This document shows, piece after piece, positions 1-7,346 of a DNA stretch of 64,000 nucleotides (positions are counted from its first letter, which is position 1; each line of letters starts with the position of its first letter). The translations under genes were made by a program, and so were the position numbers. Below the pieces are notes generated by a model. That model was not told where the DNA came from and did no database searches. It saw only the letters and a list, made by a program, of their open reading frames with translations. Source of the stretch: Leptospira licerasiae serovar Varillal str. VAR 010 (lineage in GTDB: Bacteria; Spirochaetota; Leptospiria; Leptospirales; Leptospiraceae); the NCBI RefSeq assembly GCF_000244755.1, contig NZ_AHOO02000012.1, positions 181,193 through 245,192 of the forward strand. The letters run 5' to 3'.

Positions 1-477
1 TCTTCCATTATGAAATCTAGCGTGAGCCCAATGAAAACTAACACAGTCTCGGATGGTAGTCATTCTTAATTCCGCAAATACATTGCGAAGTTGTTCCACC
101 GCTCTTAAACCGCCGGAACTTCCTCCATAGGAAACGAATCCAACAGGTTTCGCATTCCATTCTTCATGAAGTGAGTCAATTGCCAACTTTAAATAAGCAG
201 GATATCCGTGGTTATACTCCGGTGTAATTACTACAAAAACATCCGCCTCGGCTATTTTGTCCGAGAATAAAGGAAGATCCGAGTCCATATCCTTCGACAT
301 GTCCCACGGAAGAGAAAATTCGGAAAGATCGATTAAATCCGTCTCAAATCTGTAATCCTGTTTAGCGATCTCTTCGAACCAATTTGCGACTGTTTCCCCG
401 AACCTTCCCTTCCGTGTACTACCTAATATAATCCCTAATCTTAGGCTTGTGCCAGTACTGATCTTTTCTAATAACAT
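1..477 (-). CDS. NAD(P)H-dependent FMN reductase, partial (3' end outside window)
   Basis: The frame is open from an ATG at 477 to the window edge (159 codons), so the C-terminus is missing. It reads as a flavodoxin-fold FMN reductase (FMN_red family). The phosphate-binding loop GSTRKGR is at residues 19-25 and the PEYNHG signature at 86-91, followed by the usual YPAYLKLAID helix. Such enzymes reduce FMN or quinones with NAD(P)H in the cytoplasm. The gene is divergent from soxR. A MerR-type promoter with a 19-bp spacer containing a SoxR-like palindrome lies just upstream, so induction by redox-cycling compounds through SoxR is a reasonable inference. The exact substrate cannot be told from sequence. 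Confidence 0.85.
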   Translation of the reverse strand, partial: MLLEKISTGTSLRLGIILGSTRKGRFGETVANWFEEIAKQDYRFETDLIDLSEFSLPWDMSKDMDSDLPLFSDKIAEADVFVVITPEYNHGYPAYLKLAIDSLHEEWNAKPVGFVSYGGSSGGLRAVEQLRNVFAELRMTTIRDCVSFHWAHARFHNGR

Positions 478-510
478 TATAGAACACCCTTCTTCATTTA
501 TATGAGAAAT

Positions 511-541
511 ATTCTACAAGTTAAAGTGAACTTTAAGTAAA
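511..541 (-). promoter_or_regulatory. MerR-type promoter with SoxR-like operator for the FMN reductase
   Basis: On the minus strand a TTTACT -35 (536-541) and a TAGAAT -10 (511-516) are separated by 19 bp, the unusually long spacer typical of MerR-family-activated promoters. The spacer holds the perfect palindrome TTAAAGT-GA-ACTTTAA (521-536). Its AAGT-NN-ACTT core is the same as that of the Escherichia coli soxS SoxR box. The transcription start would be near 504. Confidence 0.7.
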
Positions 542-627
542 GAGCTACGGATCTTTTTTTAGCGATTTTTCCGGAAAAAATCCGAAAACGTTTGTGCCTG
601 AAGCCTGCCTTGGATAAAATCCAAATC

Positions 628-641
628 TAAAGTTTACTTTA
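628..641. promoter_or_regulatory. second SoxR-like operator, upstream of soxR
   Basis: Palindrome TAAAGT-TT-ACTTTA lies 21 bp upstream of the chosen soxR start and repeats the operator at 521-536 (TAAAGT-NN-ACTTTA). The flanking -35 and -10 elements are weak here, so autoregulation by occlusion is more likely than activation. That is an inference. Confidence 0.6.
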
Positions 642-662
642 AGTTTTAATTTGGGGAATGTA

Positions 663-1121
663 GTGGATAAGGACGAATTTTTAAGCATCGGACAAGTATC
701 CAAAAGAAGCGGGGTCGCATCCTCGGCATTACGTTTTTATGAAGAAAGAGGACTGATCCGGTCGGTAAGAGCAGGTTCCGGTCATAGACAATATCCAAGG
801 CATGTCTTAAGAAGGATAGCGTTCATAGTATTCGCACAAAGAGTAGGACTTTCCTTAGACGAGATCGCCGCCGAAATCGCAAAACTTCCGGAAGATCATA
901 CTCCTAACGGGCAAGACTGGTCCAAACTTTCCAAGACCTGGAGTTTACGTATCGAGGAAAAAATCGCGGAACTTCATAGATTAAAGAACGGACTCTCAGT
1001 TTGTATTGGTTGCGGTTGCCTTTCTCTTCTTACTTGTAAACTGGCGAATCCTCAAGACAAATTAGCGAGATACGGAAGCGGACCGTTACGCTGGATGGGT
1101 AAATCCAAGAAACAAAATTAG
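663..1121 (+). CDS. soxR: SoxR, [2Fe-2S] redox-sensing MerR-family activator
   Basis: A protein of about 152 residues with an N-terminal MerR winged helix-turn-helix, a dimerisation helix and, at the C-terminus, the SoxR iron-sulfur motif: Cys114, Cys117, Cys119 and Cys125 (CIGCGC then LSLLTC). This CxxCxCx5C spacing and the length match E. coli SoxR almost exactly. GTG at 663 is chosen as start because GGGG (653-656) lies at a good Shine-Dalgarno distance; the upstream TTG at 651 would place that GGGG inside the gene. SoxR is oxidised by redox-cycling agents or NO and then activates target promoters by DNA distortion. Two matching operators lie in the divergent region, which suggests the FMN reductase as a direct target. 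Confidence 0.92.
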   Translation: MDKDEFLSIGQVSKRSGVASSALRFYEERGLIRSVRAGSGHRQYPRHVLRRIAFIVFAQRVGLSLDEIAAEIAKLPEDHTPNGQDWSKLSKTWSLRIEEKIAELHRLKNGLSVCIGCGCLSLLTCKLANPQDKLARYGSGPLRWMGKSKKQN

Positions 1122-1233
1122 ATTTCTTCGATCTTTAGTATGTTCAAATATTCGATCTTAAACCCCGCAACGTCCGTTTTTAAGATATTTAATGCTGAAT
1201 TTATTTTAGACAGAAGCGTCTAAAGATTCAAAT

Positions 1234-1536
1234 ATGGAGAGAGTGGCGAACCCAAAACCTATCAAACTTACGGAAAAGGAATTTACTAAAATTTCTAGGG
1301 CCCTTGCCGAACCTAGGAGATTTCAACTACTGCAATGTATCGGCTCAACCGAAGAGCCTACCGCCTGCAGCGCTTTAAACAAATCTCAAGATATCAGCCC
1401 TGCCACTCTATCTCATCATATTAAAGAATTGGAAAATGCAGGCCTAATAGAGACTTCTAAAGAAGGTAAATTCGTTAATATCACCCTGAGAAGGGACGTA
1501 TTCAAAGCATATTTAGATAAACTTTCCCAAATTTGA
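1234..1536 (+). CDS. ArsR-family winged-helix transcriptional regulator
   Basis: 100 residues, the size of a minimal ArsR/SmtB repressor. The core is an ALAEPRRFQLLQCI-type helix, a recognition helix around SPATLSHHIKELENAGLI, and a short beta wing ending FVNITLRRD. Two cysteines (one in QCI, one in TACSA) are present, but no clear CxC metal site is visible, so the ligand is unknown. It lies 133 bp ahead of a co-oriented short-chain dehydrogenase gene. A cluster of TTTCGWTA half sites between the two genes is a plausible operator. ArsR proteins of this type often repress the adjacent SDR gene. Confidence 0.85.
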   Translation: MERVANPKPIKLTEKEFTKISRALAEPRRFQLLQCIGSTEEPTACSALNKSQDISPATLSHHIKELENAGLIETSKEGKFVNITLRRDVFKAYLDKLSQI

Positions 1537-1561
1537 CCCTCCCGACCGACGCTCATTCTAG

Positions 1562-1620
1562 TTTCGTTAATTTTATAATTATCGAAATATCAAAATATTT
1601 TCAGAACTTTCATTTCGATA
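1562..1620. promoter_or_regulatory. cluster of inverted TTTCGWTA half sites, candidate ArsR operator
   Basis: Three half sites are visible: TTTCGTTA (1562-1569), its inverted form TATCGAAA (1580-1587) and TTTCGATA (1613-1620). The first two make an 11-bp imperfect inverted repeat with one mismatch. The last two make a perfect 9-bp inverted repeat, TATCGAAAT and ATTTCGATA, 23 bp apart. It lies 50 bp upstream of the dehydrogenase start. Confidence 0.5.
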
Positions 1621-1669
1621 CTTGTCTAACTATAAAATTATTTTGATCCTAATATTCAGGAGAGATCTT

Positions 1670-2419
1670 ATGAGTAAGTTAAAAGGTAAAGTTGCAGTGG
1701 TAACAGGAGCTTCCAAGGGAATCGGAGCAAGTATCGCTAAAACATTAGGCTCCGCGGGCGCATCCGTCGTTGTTAATTATTCCTCCAGTAAGGAAGGAGC
1801 GGATAAAGTCGTTGCGGAGATTGAAAAACAGGGAGGAAAAGCGATCGCAGTACAAGGCGACATGTCCAAGTCTTCCGACGTCAAACGTTTGTTTTCAGAG
1901 ACTAAAAAAGCTTTCGGCTCCGTTAATATCCTAGTGAATAATGCGGGAGTATTCGAGTTCGCCCCGTTGGAAGCGGTTACGGAAGATGAATTCCACAGAC
2001 AAATGAATACGAATGTTTTAGGTCCTATTCTTGCCACTCAGGAATCCCTAAATCATTTCGCTCCGGAAGGCGGCTCGGTGATCAATATCAGTTCCATCGT
2101 GAGCGATATCCCTGTTCCGAATTCCGTTGTATATGCATCCACTAAAGGTGCGTTAGATACCGTTTCACAAGTATTGGCCTTGGAGCTAAGCTCCAAAAAG
2201 ATAAGAGTGAATACGATCGCACCGGGCGGCGTAGAAACGGAAGGAGCTCATAGGCTCGGAATGATAGGAAGTGATATGGAAAAGATGATCGTTTCGAAAA
2301 CCCCATTAGGAAGATTAGGGCAGCCTGAAGATATCGCCAAGGTTGCATTGTTCCTGGCTTCGGAAGATTCTTATTGGCTTACAGGAGAAAGAATCAGTGC
2401 ATCCGGTGGTTTTAGATAA
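1670..2419 (+). CDS. short-chain dehydrogenase/reductase (3-oxoacyl-ACP reductase-like)
   Basis: 249 residues, a classical SDR length. The Rossmann cofactor motif TGASKGIG is at 12-19, NNAG at 90-93, a structural Asn at 114, catalytic Ser at 141/142, and YASTK with Tyr155 and Lys159. The ATG at 1670 has a good Shine-Dalgarno (CAGGAGAGA, 1658-1666). An in-frame upstream start at 1622 would add a hydrophobic stretch not found in the family. The reaction is NAD(P)H-dependent reduction or oxidation of a carbonyl; the substrate cannot be fixed. Its position behind an ArsR gene and half-site cluster suggests inducible expression. Confidence 0.9.
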   Translation: MSKLKGKVAVVTGASKGIGASIAKTLGSAGASVVVNYSSSKEGADKVVAEIEKQGGKAIAVQGDMSKSSDVKRLFSETKKAFGSVNILVNNAGVFEFAPLEAVTEDEFHRQMNTNVLGPILATQESLNHFAPEGGSVINISSIVSDIPVPNSVVYASTKGALDTVSQVLALELSSKKIRVNTIAPGGVETEGAHRLGMIGSDMEKMIVSKTPLGRLGQPEDIAKVALFLASEDSYWLTGERISASGGFR

Positions 2420-2537
2420 GATCTCGGACTGAAACGCGCCAGGGATAGAAGCGGGGGACGCGGACTTTATTCTTTATTCATTTTTTATAATATTTCGAAT
2501 GAATTTAAAGTTCGCGGACCGTAGCGAATAGCCCGGT

Positions 2538-2553
2538 CCCGCCATTAGGCGGG
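2538..2553. repeat. GC-rich hairpin in the SDR to hydratase gap
   Basis: CCCGCC-ATTA-GGCGGG forms a perfect 6-bp stem within a GC-rich block (about 2515-2562) that stands out from its AT-rich flanks. There is no T-run after it, so it is not a clear terminator. Confidence 0.45.
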
Positions 2554-2635
2554 AGGCGCCCTCACCTTTGGTTTGAATCTAAAACCAAAAAATTCGACTG
2601 GATTCAGAAAAGGTTCTCTCTTAGTTTCGGTCCGT

Positions 2636-3418
2636 ATGAACTATTTGCGGGAACCTATCCAACTAAAGAACGGCAGAGCCGAATGTATCAAAATCCAAAC
2701 TAACGATCAGAATTCTTTGACCAGGGAGAATATGATAGAACTAGAAAATATCCTGGCTGAGATCGATAAGGACGATAATATCCGTGCCGTCCTTATCAGT
2801 TCCGATAATCCTAAATTTTTTTCCAACGGTATAGATGCGGAGAATATACTAAATACTCCGAGGGAAAAACTCACCGCTGAGATGGGCCAGATCGTGATAT
2901 TATTCGGCAAACTGTTGAGCTTTGGAAAACCTCTTATAGCGGAGGTAACGGGTTATGCGATGGGAGGCGGCGCGGTCATCACTCTATCTTGCGATTTCAA
3001 ATTTATGTTAGAAGGTAAGGCAAGGATCGCCTTTACGGAAGTTTTGGTTGGACTTCCTCTTCCGATCAGTTTTATCGATAAGCTAAAGATTACGGTTAAG
3101 CAGGAATACTTGAACGAGGTTTGTCTTTTAGGGACCGCTTATAAGGCAGGAGAAGCAAAAGAGATCTCTTTGATCAACGAAACCGCGGAGAATAAGGAAG
3201 ATCTACGCAAACTAGTTCTGAAAAAATTAGATGAGGTTATGGCAATCGCACCAAGCGCATACAGAAGGACCAAAGCAGCTATCAACAAAGAGATCAACGA
3301 CAAATTCGAATCCCAATTGGAATTCACCAAAAGTAGTTTCGAAGATCCTAAAGTAGTAGCGAATCTTTTGGAAGCGATGAGCGCTTTAAAGGAAAAAAGA
3401 AGACCTAAACTGACGTAA
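2636..3418 (+). CDS. enoyl-CoA hydratase/isomerase family protein
   Basis: About 260 residues from the ATG at 2636; the longer frame opening at TTG 2573 adds an N-terminus that does not look like the family. Crotonase-fold signatures are present: the first oxyanion strand around NPKFFSNGIDAENIL (58-72) and the GYAMGGGAVITLSCD segment (106-120). The segment AFTEVLVGLPLP (132-143) aligns with the region holding the catalytic Glu. Family members hydrate, isomerise or hydrolyse acyl-CoA thioesters. The usual second Glu region is not obvious, so the exact reaction is open. It follows the SDR gene on the same strand after 216 bp that include a GC-rich hairpin, so co-transcription is uncertain. Confidence 0.82.
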   Translation: MNYLREPIQLKNGRAECIKIQTNDQNSLTRENMIELENILAEIDKDDNIRAVLISSDNPKFFSNGIDAENILNTPREKLTAEMGQIVILFGKLLSFGKPLIAEVTGYAMGGGAVITLSCDFKFMLEGKARIAFTEVLVGLPLPISFIDKLKITVKQEYLNEVCLLGTAYKAGEAKEISLINETAENKEDLRKLVLKKLDEVMAIAPSAYRRTKAAINKEINDKFESQLEFTKSSFEDPKVVANLLEAMSALKEKRRPKLT

Positions 3419-3431
3419 ATATTCGGTTTTT

Positions 3432-5252
3432 TTAAATTTGGATCTTATAATTTTCTAAACTTTCGAAGGACCAAACTCCTAAAAATTTTGGGTATAAGTC
3501 CTTCGGAATATTTGTATCCACCAAATTGCTTCCGAATTCGCTTCCTGTGAAACCTGAAATGATAGTGTTGGCTGAACCTGCGCTTACGGCCGCATATCCG
3601 GAACCTACACTATGAAAAACATAAACTCTTCCGGATAAGGCCACCCCATCCGGATAAGCATATGCGCCCGCTATTAAGTCCCCCCTGCCGTCCCCATTTA
3701 TATCCGAGATCCTAAGAGTATTTCCGAAGCCTTGGTTTGCAGATTCGCCTAATATTAGATTTATGGAACCTGTGGAAATCTGGGATCCATCGCTTAAATT
3801 CACATAAACTCTTCCCTGACTAGTGGAATAACCTGGAGCTCCCGTGGCAAAATCATCGTACCCGTCCCCGTTTATATCGCCTAGTACGATCCCGAAGCCT
3901 ACTGAACTCAAAACAAAACCGGTAGCAACAGCATTCGCACTTGTAGCTGCGGAAGCAATGATCCCGCTCGTAGTTCCCGTGCTATTGAATACGTAAGCTC
4001 TTCCAAAAAAGCCGTTATATTGGGGAGCCGCTACTGCAAGGTCAGAGTATCCGTCCCCATTCACATCTCCGGTATAAACAAGTATCCCCAAATTACTAGT
4101 AGTCTCTCCGACTATATTCGTATTTGCTAATGTATATGAATTTACTGTAATTCCCGCAGACCCGGTACTATGGAAGATCCAAACTCCTCCTGCTGCGGAA
4201 GAATATGCGTTTCCACCCACGATCAGATCCGAAAATCCGTCTCCATTAATATCTCCAAGACCTAACCCGCAGGCGAAGTTACTACCACCCGGACCTGAAA
4301 TGGTCGTTCCGGCAACGGAAGAGATCCCTCCCGCTCCAGTGCTATAGTAGATGAATGCGAGTCCCGAAAATCCACCTACACGATATGCGCCATTGGCAAG
4401 ATCGTCGTAACCGTCCCCATTCACATCTCCTACTGCAACCGAATAGCCGAATTCATTCGAACCTGTATAATTTAAGATAAGATCCGCACTAGCGGCTGTG
4501 GTAGTTGTAATACCGGAAGTACTTCCATGAAAGATATAAGTGATCCCTTGTAATCCCGCATAATCGGAAGCTCCAATCACAAGATCCCCAAAACCGTCCC
4601 CGTTCACATCTCCCATTGCGGAAGTGTAACCCATTCTTCCTTGTCCAGTGATGGAATGATCTGCCATGGTAGAGTTTGTTGCGGAAACCCCGGAAGATCC
4701 TCCGTAAAAAATATATGCTACTCCCATTCCGGAAGCATCTCCCGGCGCCATTGCGACTATGTCCGCATAGCCATCCCCATTTAAGTCTCTATTATAACCT
4801 TTTCTAATATTCAAACTTAGAACTGAGGAAATATTCCCACTAGAGTCGATACTTCTGATATTTATAGAATGTAAAGAACCATGCCTCCAAGTAGAGGACC
4901 CACTCGGCAAGGCAAAACTCCAGCTAGTAGTACCTGTCACGGCAGTATAAGTTCCTCCATCGATCCTGATCTCAACGGAAGAAACCAAGGTATTATCGGA
5001 AGAAGTCCCGTAAAAAAATCCAGTTTCCACGGTCGGTTTTCCGGAAGTGGGAAGATTTGTGATAGTGACTGTAGGAGGAGTAACATCTCCTACGGGAGTG
5101 GTGCTTGCATCCACGCAGGTATCTCCTGTAACAATACAGGCGATCTGCGCCTCGAGCATCGCTTCGAATGCGAGATTCATGGATTTGAGAGAGCAAGATC
5201 CTAAAAAGAAAAGAAGGAACGTTGCCTTTATACCGTAAGAAAATTTTCGCAT
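3432..5252 (-). CDS. FG-GAP repeat lipoprotein, seven-bladed integrin-like beta-propeller
   Basis: 606 residues with a lipoprotein signal peptide ending LGSC (Cys20). A bacterial Ig-like domain (about 50-150) begins PPTVTITNLP. Seven repeats follow, each opening with a calcium-binding D-x-NGDG-x-x-D loop: DLNGDGYAD, DVNGDGFGD, DVNGDGYDD, DINGDGFSD, DVNGDGYSD, DINGDGYDD and DINGDGRGD. Seven copies are what a closed integrin-alpha-type propeller needs. The protein is probably exposed at the cell surface. Ligand and role are unknown; adhesion is a family-based guess. A palindrome at 5342-5359 lies about 90 bp upstream of the start. Confidence 0.9.
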   Translation of the reverse strand: MRKFSYGIKATFLLFFLGSCSLKSMNLAFEAMLEAQIACIVTGDTCVDASTTPVGDVTPPTVTITNLPTSGKPTVETGFFYGTSSDNTLVSSVEIRIDGGTYTAVTGTTSWSFALPSGSSTWRHGSLHSINIRSIDSSGNISSVLSLNIRKGYNRDLNGDGYADIVAMAPGDASGMGVAYIFYGGSSGVSATNSTMADHSITGQGRMGYTSAMGDVNGDGFGDLVIGASDYAGLQGITYIFHGSTSGITTTTAASADLILNYTGSNEFGYSVAVGDVNGDGYDDLANGAYRVGGFSGLAFIYYSTGAGGISSVAGTTISGPGGSNFACGLGLGDINGDGFSDLIVGGNAYSSAAGGVWIFHSTGSAGITVNSYTLANTNIVGETTSNLGILVYTGDVNGDGYSDLAVAAPQYNGFFGRAYVFNSTGTTSGIIASAATSANAVATGFVLSSVGFGIVLGDINGDGYDDFATGAPGYSTSQGRVYVNLSDGSQISTGSINLILGESANQGFGNTLRISDINGDGRGDLIAGAYAYPDGVALSGRVYVFHSVGSGYAAVSAGSANTIISGFTGSEFGSNLVDTNIPKDLYPKFLGVWSFESLENYKIQI

Positions 5253-5651
5253 CCGAATATATTTACATTCGATCGCAAACCCGATTACAACCCAAGTATA
5301 AAAATTTGAGAAACAAATCGGAATTTAAGAAAAAAAATCCAATCCCTCGTTCGAGGGATATTTTCTAAATTTCTAATTCTAATTTTTTCGTTATCGGATT
5401 CCCTTCTCAAAAATCCAAAAGCATAAGAGAAACAATTTCAGCCCTCACGAATTTTTAATAGAATGGAACGGAAATTTTAAGGGCCAAAAATCGGGACGAT
5501 TTCTTACTCAAACTTCCATTCCGAAATCAGTAGTGTTCATTCCAAACTTGTCTCCAAACCGGCTTTTCCCTTCAAATTAAACGAAACGACTTGTCTGTCT
5601 TTTTAGAAACAAACCCTAAAACAAACGAGAGTAATTCGAGGGAGTTAAGAC
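5253..5651. other. divergent intergenic region between two lipoprotein genes
   Basis: About 400 bp without a convincing gene; every frame is broken. It is AT-rich and carries the CCCTCGTTCGAGGG palindrome (5342-5359). Promoters of both flanking genes must lie here, but no strong sigma70 pair stands out. The downstream gene has a good ribosome site, GAGGGAG, eight bases before its ATG. Confidence 0.6.
5342..5359. repeat. 18-bp palindrome ATCCCTCGTTCGAGGGAT
   Basis: A perfect inverted repeat with 7-bp arms and a GTTC loop. Read on the minus strand it is followed, five bases later, by a run of eight T, so it could terminate or attenuate a transcript heading into the FG-GAP gene. Close copies occur at 51278-51295 and 38682-38695. 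Confidence 0.6.
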
Positions 5652-7319
5652 ATGCAAAAATTTCTGAAAGACGAGGAAGTCCAGGATATTCTCCTGAAAG
5701 CTGCACTATTTGTGACCGTCTTACTCTTGATCGTTCTTCTTTTTACAGGATGTAATAACGCAAAAGCAGTGAGCATTGACGCAAGCTCTTCTGCGATAGG
5801 CGCGATTGCGTTCGACGGAAACCTGGGAGTTTTCGGTAGCAATACCTCCGGACCTTCTCTTGTTAAAGTAAACGTTATCGGTTACTTGAATAAGTCCGGA
5901 AAGGAGATGAATCTTACACTGACAAATACGGATACATCCGAAACCCAAACACTGCAGATTGGTGATAACGGAACCTTCTCCTTTCCGGAAGCTCTGGATC
6001 TCGGGACAAATTTTACGATCGATCTTGGAACGTACACCGGAGGGCAAAACTGCACTCTCACCGGAGATTCCGGAAAAGCCGGTTTAGTCTCCGCTTCTAA
6101 AATCGACTGTGAAAGGAACTTAGCTGTTTTCGGGACCTGGTTTACCGGCAGCATTCCGGTAATGAATCTTTTTCAGGTAAATCAGAAAACTTCCACAGTC
6201 GTAGGAACTCCTATGATCTTTAGTACTAGTGCCGGAATACCAATGCTGGATCTAGTCTGGTCGGGTAGTAAATATCTGGCAGTTTGGACCACAAATGGTA
6301 GTACGATCAAAGCTCGACTGCTGGATATAGAACAGATTGCTATCGGTTCGGATATTACTGTGGCAGGAGTCGTTTCCACTGCCCCTGGCGCTAAGATTAG
6401 CACGTTATCTTCCGCTTATAATCCGAATTTGGATGAATTCGTAGTCGTATTTGTAGAATTTGGAGGGAGTACTTCTTTTCCAAACTTAGTAAGATATGTT
6501 CGCCTCCATCCGGATGGAACTCTGATCGGAATTCCCACAACCATCAAATCGATTGACGGAACCATAGGAACAACATTCGGATACTCCGATGTCGTCTGGG
6601 ATGGAAGTAAATATGTTACCGCCTTCGAAGAGCATGATAATAATACGGATGATCTTCCTAATAATTATTTAACGGTATATCGTTTTACGACCGGCACGGC
6701 AACTCCTGTCAATCAACTGTTCTTATCTTCCGGAACCGGTTCCGTCGGAGCAATCTTCCCAGTAACTTCTGCAGGCGCAGCGTATCCAAAATTTGTGAGA
6801 ACCTCTTCCGATACATGGCTTTTTTATAATAGATCCAATATGGGAATTTCGGACAACACAATCGATTCCAGCTTAATGGAATGGAGAAATTTATCCGGCA
6901 CTCCTACTCAGATCAGAAGGGACACAACTCCGAACGGTTGTAACCCAAGCGGTACAGGATTCCAAACCTATGTGCCTTCTCCCGGAAATATAGGCTCAAG
7001 AATTTTGTTGGGTTATGATCTAAGATGTACCCAAAGCGGTTCCTCATTCTTTGACGTATACCATGGACCTTTGAACTCTAGTAGCGGAACATTCGGAACA
7101 GTTACGAACTATTCGGGGACCACTCTTGGATTAAACTTTACAATGGGCAGTTCCACAACTTGTAGAACTACCAGATGTTACACTAGCGCAGGTGCCTTGG
7201 GGGACGGGATGTATATTTTCGATCCTAATTTTGACGGAAGCACTCACACGTTCTATTCGATCAAACTCTCTTCTCCTGGAAGTTCTGTGGATTTTCCAGT
7301 CCAAACTTCCATTCAGTAA
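5652..7319 (+). CDS. putative lipoprotein with Leptospira-type beta domain, function unknown
   Basis: 555 residues. A cytoplasmic N-terminus of about 15 residues is followed by a hydrophobic segment (16-33) and a lipobox-like FTGC (Cys34); the long charged lead is unusual for a lipoprotein. Residues 72-153 form a beta domain starting VNVIGYL and ending IDC, which also occurs twice in the next gene. The rest, about 160-555, is beta-rich with WSGSKYLAVW and WDGSKYVTAF motifs spaced as in a propeller of WD/Kelch-like blades. No enzyme motif is seen. It is 27 bp ahead of the next lipoprotein gene, probably co-transcribed. Confidence 0.8.
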   Translation: MQKFLKDEEVQDILLKAALFVTVLLLIVLLFTGCNNAKAVSIDASSSAIGAIAFDGNLGVFGSNTSGPSLVKVNVIGYLNKSGKEMNLTLTNTDTSETQTLQIGDNGTFSFPEALDLGTNFTIDLGTYTGGQNCTLTGDSGKAGLVSASKIDCERNLAVFGTWFTGSIPVMNLFQVNQKTSTVVGTPMIFSTSAGIPMLDLVWSGSKYLAVWTTNGSTIKARLLDIEQIAIGSDITVAGVVSTAPGAKISTLSSAYNPNLDEFVVVFVEFGGSTSFPNLVRYVRLHPDGTLIGIPTTIKSIDGTIGTTFGYSDVVWDGSKYVTAFEEHDNNTDDLPNNYLTVYRFTTGTATPVNQLFLSSGTGSVGAIFPVTSAGAAYPKFVRTSSDTWLFYNRSNMGISDNTIDSSLMEWRNLSGTPTQIRRDTTPNGCNPSGTGFQTYVPSPGNIGSRILLGYDLRCTQSGSSFFDVYHGPLNSSSGTFGTVTNYSGTTLGLNFTMGSSTTCRTTRCYTSAGALGDGMYIFDPNFDGSTHTFYSIKLSSPGSSVDFPVQTSIQ

Positions 7320-7346
7320 ACTTTAACCGGACCCTAGTTAAGAAAA

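Noticed and set aside
1622..1669. Upstream extension of the SDR gene
   Set aside because: The added residues are hydrophobic, not found in SDR proteins, and the ribosome site fits the ATG at 1670.
4881..5204. Open frame opposite the FG-GAP lipoprotein gene
   Set aside because: It mirrors the signal and Ig-like region of a well-supported gene; no start signal or domain.
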